NCBI GenBank assembly: GCA_902459845.2 | Contig: CABPSV020000337.1 | Location: forward strand, 1 to 18,728 | DNA from: Hepatocystis sp. ex Piliocolobus tephrosceles | Lineage: Eukaryota > Apicomplexa > Aconoidasida > Haemosporida > Plasmodiidae | Direction of reading: 5' to 3' | DNA: 18,728 nt | Part shown: piece after piece, positions 1 through 10,200 of the stretch | How positions within the stretch are numbered: position 1 is the stretch's first letter | How the letters are laid out: the number at the start of each line of letters is the position of its first letter | Made by a program: the position numbers and the translations under genes | The notes under the pieces: model-generated | Databases searched by the model: none | Told to the model about the DNA's origin: nothing | The model's input: the letters and a program-made list of their open reading frames with translations, nothing else

Positions 1-101
1 ATTTTCCTTTCATATGTGTTATTCTCATTTGTATTATTTTTTTTATTAATTTTTTGTTTTTTTTTTCATTATATGCACAATGTTCAACCTTAAAATAGTT
101 A

Positions 102-140
<39 letters not shown>

Positions 141-320
141 TTTATTTGGAAATTTATGCATAAGGAGGCATATAAAAAAATAAATATATACATTACGTTC
201 GTAAAAATTGAATAACATTTTTTAGATCACAGCAAAATGAGTAACTGAAAAAAAAAAAAAAAATATATATTTATACATATACATGTCCTTTTTAGTTTTC
301 ATAATAAACATTTTATATAC

Positions 321-400
321 AATTTTTTTTTATATGTTACAATTTTTTTTTATATGTTATAATTTTTTTTTATATGTTATAATTTTTTTTTATATGTTTT
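321..400. repeat. 4 x 20-bp AT-only tandem repeat
   Basis: Four head-to-tail 20-bp units of the form aa-t9-atatgtt-ay fill the interval exactly; the last unit has a changed 3' end. It is non-coding and lies about 0.9 kb upstream of the giant gene. It is probably a polymorphic minisatellite; no regulatory role can be shown. Confidence 0.85.
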
Positions 401-1181
401 TATTAATTCGGGAAAAAAAAAAAAAAATATGTTCTTGGAACATAAAATTAAATTAATTTTTTTAATGTGACTTTTTTTTGTTTTCCATACTTTTATTCTA
501 ATAAAAAAATTGTGTATAAAGCCATACACCTATTTTTTTTTGTCATTTTTGTTCTTTTGTTCTTTTGTCCTTTTTTGTTTTGTCCTTTTTTGTTTTTTTT
601 TTTTGTCTTTTTTTTGTCTTTTTTTTTATTTACATTTTTTGCTGTGTTGTAATTATTATTTTTTTTTTTTTTGTCTCTGCAAGATATAAAAATATACTTC
701 AGTCTTTTTGTTAATTTATGGAAATTAATTGTAAATAAAAAGTTGAAAACTTTTTAAGATAATTGAAAAAATTGTCAAATATTTTTGATTAGTTTTTTTT
801 TTTTTTTTTTCATGATAATAAGCATTTATATGTATATACCTGTATAAGCAATAGTGTGTTTTTGCACGCTACTATATATATATACGTACATGATAAAACC
901 GTTTTTGTTTCATATAGTAACTTTTTTTAATCGTTTTGATACTTTGTGATACGCTCATTGTTAGCAACCTCTGTTTATTTTATTAATTTTTTTTTTTTTA
1001 AAGAGGTACCTTTTTTATATACACACATAAGCATATTATATATATATATATATATATATATAAATGCTATATATATGTTTTGCTATGTGCATACAAATTA
1101 TATACACTGAATTTTTTTTACATAAACTAAAAAAAAAAAAAACACAAACGTTCTATACATAATTCTTTGACATACATCCAA

Positions 1182-1183
<2 letters not shown>

Positions 1184-1255
<72 letters not shown>
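1184..1255 (+). promoter_or_regulatory. 72-nt uninterrupted poly(A) just upstream of the giant gene start
   Basis: Positions 1184-1255 are all A. They are followed by several gaaaaaa-type 7-nt units and then the ATG at 1289. The tract is therefore on the sense strand within the last 105 nt before the start codon and very probably inside the 5' UTR. Poly(dA:dT) tracts are known to disfavour nucleosomes, and in mRNA such a tract could bind poly(A)-binding protein; either role here is inference. The exact length may be affected by sequencing error. Confidence 0.6.
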
Positions 1256-1257
<2 letters not shown>

Positions 1258-1288
1258 AAAAAGAAAAAAGAAAAAAGAAAAAAGTGAA

Positions 1289-4200
1289 ATGGGAAAAAGA
1301 GCCAACAAAAAAACCGAGCTAAGTTCTGATAGCTCATATAATCCAAATATAGGTAGTAATAGTAACAACACTGATGAATGGGTAGAATATAATAGTAGTT
1401 ATTTTTTGCATGATAGTGGTGATAAACGAGTTACTGAAGTGGATACAGCTAAAAAAGAAACAAAACGAAAGCAAAATTTGAAAAATAACACAAGTTTTGA
1501 TTTTTATAAACATAATGATAAAGTTGTTAAAAGTCGTGACAAGTGTGATAGCAAGTACGGTGGTAAGTACGACAATAAATACGATAATAATGGTTGTAAC
1601 AATGATGGGAACAAAACTTGGTCCAAAGAGAAATGCCGAGATAGCATAAAAAAGCTAAATAAAAAAATTAATAGTACATTACAAAGTGTATGCGATGTGT
1701 ACAACAAATCGAGCAAAAAAGAATATTTTTCAAAAGCATTTCAAATGAATGATTTGTATAGTACATTTAGTTTTATGTTTTTTTCATTAGCTATAATATT
1801 TGCTATTTTGCAAGAATTTGTGGGAGTTTTTTTATCAATTTTATCACTTATAATATCTGTTCAAATGAAATATAATACATCTAATTTACGTTTACTGAAC
1901 TCTATTGTAATTTTAGTTATAATATCGATTGCTAACGCAATAACATATAATAAATTTAATGATACGAATGTAACCAGTCCAGATAAAAATATATCCGGTG
2001 AAATGTTATATACAAAAGAAATTAAAAATCTGTTTATGCTTGAAACGATTATTACGCTTATCTATGCATCTAGTTTATTTTTATATATGTTATCAATACA
2101 AAAAATAAATAAGAGAAGTATTAAACACATTTGGGCATATACTAATATAATATATTTTTTTAATTTTTCAGATTTATGTATTATTTTATCTTTAGGCACT
2201 TTCGCATTTTTTACTATATTTTTGTGTTTACAACAGACATTGTTTATTATAAGTTCTTTTATTTTATTTGTATGTTGTCTTTTTATTTATTGTATACAAA
2301 AATATACGAATGTTTTTTTAATAATATTTCAAGTTATTGTACTTATTATCAATATTATAATGGCTTTGATCACTTTAGATGGTACGATTACACACAAAGA
2401 AAATGGGATGGTACCAAACACATATGAACTAAGCGATATAGATCAAAAAATTAAATTATTTTATATAATATTTTTAGTGGTTTTTTTAATAGCCCATTGT
2501 TTATATATATCGTATATATTTTTTTTTGCAAAGAACGAAAAATTAGAAAAATATTTTTCCCATCGAAAGGTATACTTTTCTAGTATATTTCCATACGTAA
2601 AAAAAGATAAGTTAAACGACAACAACTCCAACTTAAGTTTTCAAAAAGATGATTATCACTTAGTAGTAAATGCTGACAACCAAATAATTTTTATAGAAAA
2701 AACAAAAAGCACAGAGATAACTTCAGTAGTGGGTAATATGCAGAAGTATGTATATAACGAGTTACATTTGTATAAGCATATGTTGTTACGTACAGCAGTT
2801 GCTATACAAAACACATCGGATTGTACAAAAAATAATTCTGTGTGTGATACTATGTATGATAATATGTATGATAATATGCATGATAATATGTATGATAATA
2901 TGCATGATAATATGTATGATAATATGCATGATAATATGTATGATAATATGCATGATAATATGTATGATAATATGCATGATAATATGACAAAAAAAAAAAG
3001 ATGGATGAATAACTCAAAAGAGTTACAAAGCATATCTATACATGGTACACCAAAATCCAAAACAAAAAAAAAATATAATGTTCATCAAAAACAGATGCGT
3101 AATTCTCCAAACTTTATATTAAATATAAATAATAGTTCTTCAGATAGCTGTAGTGATTATTTATCTAATTATACATCAAAAAATACAAAAAGGCATAATA
3201 TATTTAATTACCATAAAAAACTAAGTACACTAATCAGACAAAAAAAATCTACTTTATTTTTATTTAAGAAAATATCAACCATTTTAGCAGAAAAAAAACT
3301 AAAAATGAAAAAAAATAAACTAAACAGTACTACACTCATTTATTTTACTAATTGTGAAGGCTCCAACAATTCTTCCCATAACTCACTATATCATAGTAAA
3401 TATACAAAATCAATTAATGCGTTGTTAAATAATTATAACGAGTTAGTATTTTATTTAAATTTGAAAAAACAAGTCAAGTTATTAGAAATGAAAGAAACAC
3501 AAATTGTACAACACAATGTGATGAATAACACTAGTGCAATAATAGTACGGCCCAATGAAGAACATATGAGTAAAATTAACACTTTGCAAAAAAGTGGTAA
3601 GTTAAGCATTACCACTAGTGGAAGTAACGATGGTAGTGAACATAGTGAAGACAGTGGCAAATATGAAGAGTTTGACTGTACAAACAAAATCCAGCTTAAT
3701 TCAAATAACACCGAAGGTAATAATAACGAAATTAATGTTGTGTCTGTTTGTTCTAAAAACAACCAAACAAACGATTTACAAACAAACGATTTACAAACAA
3801 ACGATTTGCAAACAAACGATTTGCAAACAAACGATTTGCGAACAGACAAAGCTTACATAAATTTATGTATGTTTAATGATGAATTATTAAATCATAATTC
3901 GAAAGATATTAATTCTGTGGTTGGTTCAAATGATAAGTTACATTATTTACATGATTCTTTATTGTTACAAGAAGTGAATACGAAAAAGAATGCAAGCATA
4001 TCTACTAGTATGGATTCGAACAAATTTAATGCTCTTTTTAGTAATAATTATGTAAGTAATAATATAGACATGTCTAGATACACATCTCCTCAAAACTTAA
4101 TTAAAGAAAGTACAAATAAAGAAGAAAATTTATTTTGGTATTATTCTCCGGGTATTATTAATAGAGTCTACGCAGAATGGTTAAAATGTAAAAACATTGA

Positions 4201-7200
4201 CTATTCAAAATTTAACAATGATTTTTATTATATGTTTTTGAAATCTAATGAACTTCAAGAATTTTTAAAAAGTAATTATAGTAGTTTAGAAAAGCAGGAA
4301 GATGTCAAATTGTTTGATATTAACCAAGTGTTAGGTAGTAATACTACGGACCTTGTTAATGTAAGTATTTTGGACAATACTTGTAATTGCAAAAGTGGAT
4401 ACAGCACAAAATATAATAAAGAATGCAGTAAAGAATGTAGTAAAGCATATGATAACGAAAGCAATGTACTAACGAAAATGGTAAACGCCTGTTCCGCCCT
4501 AGACCGTAGTAACTTATTATCGAATGATACTTCTACTAATAATTCTATAAATTGTGTCATTAGCAATTTTTTGAAAAATGTGAATACATGTAGTGATACA
4601 TCCAGTAATAATAGTGCTATTAATGTAGATATGTGCTGTTTTATAAATACATTAAAAGTACAGTCATATCTTGAAGATAGTAATATCAAACAATTTATTT
4701 CATCATTGTATAACAAAAGTAGTAACGAATTAATAAAGGAAGAATCTCAAATAATACAACCAAATATGATTCAAAACATTATTAACGAAATAGATAAATG
4801 TGTTGAAGAATGTAAAACACCTTTATTTGCTCTGATTGGTGGTAATGCAGAACTTAACAAAAATAACCAGAATTCAGCTTCTATTCTGGATACTAATTCA
4901 GAAAAACAAGAAAAGCAAGAAAAGCAAGAAAAGCAAGAAAAGCAAGAAAAGCAAGAAAAGCAAGAAAAGCAAGAAAAGCAAGAAAATCAAGAAAATCAAG
5001 AAAACCAAGAAAACCAAGAAAACCAAGAAAAGCAAGAAAACCAAGAAAACCAAGAAAACCAAGAAAATCAAGAAAAACAAGAAAAACAAGAAAAACAAGA
5101 AAAGCAAGAAAAGCAAGAAAAGCAAGAAAAGCAAGAAAAACAAAAAAAAAAAGAGAAAACAGATTTAATCATTTCTTCTATTACGAACGAGCAAGATAAT
5201 ATACACCAAAAAAAAGATAAAAAAAACACAGAAGTATTAAATATTACAAAAAATAATGAACAGACAGCAAATACTAGTTTAAACGAATTATTAAATTATG
5301 CTGAATCTTTAATGTCATTACACTGCGAATCTGAACAGGTAAAAACAGACGCTATAACAAATGGTTCAACGAATTCAAATATAATATTTACACATCCAGT
5401 TAATAAAAACAATTTCGATAACGTACTAAGCAATTTTATAGAAAAAATAAAATTAGATTCGAACAATGTACATTCATCAGAAGAGAAACAAATGTATAAT
5501 CAACAATTGAACACGTTAAAAAACATTGAAAACATTTATTCAAATATTAAAGAAAATTTGCACGAACAAACAACGGCCAACGTTCCAAACAGTTCTAATG
5601 ATTTGAGTGGTAAAAATATTTCAAATGGTAAAAACACTTCGAATAGTCTAAATAAAAAAAATAATGAATTGTTTCATAACTGCTTATTATTATCAAATAA
5701 TATTAAAAACTTAGCCACTATATCAAATGAACAAAGTGTGAATAATGATGTAAATCGTCGATCAGAAAAATGTTCAAATGAATTTAATATAGAAGAAACG
5801 AAATATAATAAACAAGTTACTGAAATGATTGGAAATAAAACTCAAACACCAATAGAAGTATCAGATAATACCCATACGAACTTAACTGTAATGAGTAAGC
5901 AAAATAGTAATAAAAAATTAATCAATATGCATAGTTGTAAAATAGATAAAGAATGTATGAATCAAGCTAAAATACGGATGAATAAAAATAATGAAAGTAT
6001 GAAATATTTAAAAAAAGATAACAATAAAAATGGTATTTATGACATGTCATATGATTCGTTATTATCATATATCAATCATGATTTAGAGCGTGAAAAACAC
6101 AGATATGATAGTAGCATATGTATACATGGAAGAATATATGGGGATAATTTGTATAGTAGCTCAAATAATGATCTTCTGGATGTAGTAGTGGATAAAATTG
6201 GTGGTGGTCCTGACAATAGTGGTTATCCTGACAATAGTGGTTATCCTGACAATAGTGGAGATGACAATAAGGGAAGTCAAAAGAGGATAAACAAAACGCG
6301 TAAACCAAGCAAGTCGCTTGAGTTGAGTGAAAAAAAAAAAATAGAAGTTGTTGTACACAGTCAAGACAATGCTCAAGTTGTTAATACTCCAGGCTCAAAA
6401 AAACTGTACAATACTTACCCATTAAATATAAAAAAGGGGAACATAAAAAATGATGTTATAAGTGTGCGTCAACTCGATATAAATAAGAATGTTGACATAA
6501 AAGAGAAGTTAAACAAACCAAACGAGTCGAATGTGATAAACGAGTCGAATGTGATAAACGAGTCGAATGTGATAAACGAGTCGAATGTAATAAACGAATC
6601 GAATGTAATAAACGAGTCGAATAACAAAAAACACAACGATGTAAACGAAAAACACAACATTGTTAAAAAAAACCCATACAATCAAAACATAGATAGCAAC
6701 AACAACATAACAACAAATATACCACTTAAATCAAACGTTGAAGAATTTTGCATTCATAGTGATGATATGAATTCAGAAATAGAGAGTTTAGATGAATTAT
6801 CAGATGGTAATAGTAATGCTAACAATAGTAGTAGTGATAGTAAAAAAAAAAAAAAAAAAAATATTTATCAATATGAAGATGATGATTATGAAAAAGAGTT
6901 TGGTTTTAATTCAGAATATATTAAACAATTAGAACAAATAAATAAATACGCAGATGAATACTCGAACCTAGTAGGTGTTAACACTTATACCTACGGTAGC
7001 AATAATTCAAACAAATATATCAACAGTTCTAACAAGTACAACTACACAGGTGACTACTCAAGCAATAATCTACCAAACAGTAATTTAAACATTGATAGTA
7101 ACGAACTAATAAAATGTTTTAAAAATTATATACTACAATCATCTCAAAATATCAACTTCGACAGTAATAAACTGAATGATACTTTATTAATAGAATTTGT

Positions 7201-10200
7201 TAATAAATATGTGGATAATTATAATGCTTTAAATGTTAATATAGTTAATGGAGTAGTACAAGGTGAGAAAAAAGAGAAAGATTTAGAAAAAGGATTATCT
7301 TCATATCATGTATGTAAAAACATAAACGAAAAAAACGGAAGTAATCATAGAGATAGTACCAAATGCGAACTATCAATAAACAGTGATCCTAACCATCATG
7401 AACAATCACAACATAAAACTATATATTATGACATTTCTGATGAAAAAACAACCACAACAACCAATGATAATAAAAAAAAATTGGATGAAAAAAAATCTTT
7501 ATCCGAATTTCATAATGAATATATACTAAATTTTTTGAATACATATATATTAGATAATTTAAAAAATAATATAAGGAAAAAAAATACAATATTAAAAACA
7601 AAAGAACAGAATAGTAATTTAAATTTTATGCATACCATAAGTAAATCTGATAATGCGTTAGATTTATATTCAGATACATTTTATAAAAAAAATAGGTATA
7701 TGAACGAAAGACATAACGAAGTGATAAACGTACATCATGCACAACTAAAAGAATGTATTTTATCACCTAAAAAAAATAAATTATTTAAAAATATAAATAA
7801 AAATAGAACAAACTCTGATATAATTTTAGGTAATAACACCAGTTGTACTCTTTATAATAACAAAAAATATATGCATGATTCCAATTTTAATGAATATAAT
7901 TATAGTAATTTGTACAGCTCAAATATGCAAACTGCGTCCTCTACTACGAAGTTGCGTACTTTCTCGAATGGACAAAATAATACCGAAAATAATACCGAAA
8001 ATAATACCGAAAATAATACTGAAAATAATACTGAAAATAACATGGAAAATAACATGGAAAATAACATGGAAAATAACATGGAAAATAACATGGAAAATAA
8101 CATGGAAAATAACATGGAAAATAACATGGAAAATAACATGGAAAATAACATGGAAAATAACACGGAAAATAACACGGAAAATCAAAACGAAGAAACCAAA
8201 TTGGATAAAAGTAAAAATAAAAAAAAAAATGAAACAGAAAAAAATACACTCATAAATAATAAAAATGTATCTAATAAATTTGATGCACAAATATTAAACA
8301 AAAACAAGCAAGCTATACACGATTTATACGAATTTAATTATAGCTTACAAAACACACCTAGAAATGGAAATACGCAACTTATAAGAAAGCCTGACGTGGG
8401 ATATATTTTAAAAAGCAATAGTAGTTCTAGTGATAGTTCGACACAGGAAAAATATAGAAAATATATAAAACACTCACACGAAAATAACAAACGAAAGAAT
8501 AATTTAAATCGTCACATAAATAATAAACAAATTTACAATCCCACTGAAAACATATTTAACGAAGTCTATGGTTTTAATTACAAATCATCTGATAGTGATT
8601 CATCTCTAAGTTTTAAAGAGGTAACACCGATGCAAGCAAATAGTGATGATTTTTATCAATCCTTTTTATATAAAAGTGTTGAAAATCTGGACAATATAAC
8701 GACAGAGTTTGAACGTAGTTACGAAGAAGAAAAAGCAAAAATAAATAACTCTGACATGGACATACAAAATGACCATATAAATAACAAACAGTTATTAAAT
8801 AACGAACAGTTATTAAATAATAACAAAATAGATATAAATTCGATCACAAAAGGGTTAAACCATCCTAATTTTATTAACTATGAAATTGATAAAAAATGGA
8901 ATGGTTTAGATCTTGCAATGAACTCTGAATATGGTACAAACAGGAATGATATCACAAAGAAGGATGACAGTGGATCAGACCGATATGTGCGCAAAATAAA
9001 AAATAAAGAAAATGCCAAACTAACAGTAGAAGAAAAAGAATTAATTTTTAAAGGGCAAAAATTAGGAACCAGTCATGAAAATAATAGTAGCAATAATAAA
9101 GACACCTATGTAACAGATAAAGCTGAACATAATAATTATTATGCCACTAAAATGTTATCACATATTTATACACAAGAAGATAATGGACATAAAAACGATC
9201 ATTTAAAAAACGATTTTTTAAAAAACAATCTTTTTAATAAAAAATTGTTTTTGTCTAATAATAAATACGATTTAGATTCAAACAATTTTATTTCAAATAA
9301 CGATATAAAAAATGATAATTCGTTAAAAACACCAATAAATAGTTATAACAGTAATAAACAATTAGAAAAAATAAAGTATCCACTATTGAACATAAACAAT
9401 AGCACAAATGTTGCATCTGTTGATTTGGGTATGTGTAATAGATATAGTAACATTAATGAAGCTAATATAAAATCAGAAGAAGAAGCAGAAGAAGAAGAAG
9501 AAGAAGAAAAAGAACGAAACAAAAAAAAAAGGTACTATGAAAAGAGCAGCAGTGACAGTGACAGTAGTAGTAATAGTGGTAGTACTAGTAGTAGTGATAG
9601 TGATGAAAATAACGAAAGTAACAGAGATAATGATGACAATAGTAACGGAAACATAAATTATAATAGCGAGAATAACGGAAATAATAAAGGCCAAAATAGA
9701 GGCAATAACAAGGGCCACAATGGCAACAATAATAAAAACCACAATGGCAGCAATAACAAGAACCACAATGGCAGCAATAACAAGAACCACAATGGCAACA
9801 ATAATAAGGGTCAAAATGGAAGCAATTCTGAAGGCTACAATGACAGCAATAATAACTCCATTTACAATTCAAACTACATCGAGCGATTTAACTCTATTAT
9901 TAGTACGTATTCATGGTCTCCTGAAAATTTAAAAGAGGAATCAATAGAAACTATTATAAATAAAGCTAATAGTAGTGTTAATGATAATAACAGTGAAAGT
10001 AGCGAAACATCATCAAATACTGATATTTTTGTTAAAAATGCATTGGAATTACAATCTGATTCTAACACATCTTCTGATAATATTTATGAGAAGAATGTAA
10101 AAAATAAATATAGTAATTTAAAACGTTACCTAAAAATCAACAAAGAAAAACAAAATGAAAATTCTATATACAAAACTAGAGTTGATCATATAAAAAAAAT

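Larger units (their letters stand above)
1..1288. other. Left intergenic region / 5' flank of the giant membrane-protein gene
   Basis: No credible gene is visible here. The stretch is made of long T and A homopolymers, (TA)n tracts (about 105-134 and 1035-1061) and short T-rich open frames that translate to Phe-rich nonsense. It should hold the promoter and 5' UTR of the gene starting at 1289, since Plasmodium genes commonly have 5' UTRs of hundreds of bases. I could not identify a specific promoter motif with confidence. An in-frame TAA at 1160-1162 shows that the downstream coding frame does not extend further left. Confidence 0.7.

Noticed and set aside
467..652. 61-codon Phe-rich ORF in the left flank
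   Set aside because: Produced by T homopolymers; no coding composition or homology recognised.
840..900. TGCAC/GTAC-like matches to ApiAP2 transcription-factor motifs
   Set aside because: Five- to six-base matches are expected by chance in this length of sequence; no clustering.
1289..1312. N-myristoylation signal at MGKRANKK
   Set aside because: Gly2 is present but Lys3 and Asn6 fit the consensus poorly, and the protein is already multi-spanning; noted only as weak.
1098..1371. Minus-strand poly-Phe ORFs across the 72-nt poly(A)
   Set aside because: Homopolymer translated in reverse; no coding character.
2656..3060. 134-codon minus-strand ORF and plus-strand alternative-frame ORFs over the MYDN array
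   Set aside because: The repeat unit is a multiple of three with no stop in several frames, so open shadows arise automatically; the products are Ile/Leu/Cys repeat nonsense.
4836..5168. Plus-strand KKSKKS ORF and minus-strand Leu/Phe ORF over the KQE array
   Set aside because: Frame shadows of the 9-nt repeat.
7900..8290. Several overlapping ORFs on both strands over the NNTE/NNME array
   Set aside because: Same repeat-phase effect; the sense frame is continuous with the 3557-codon gene.
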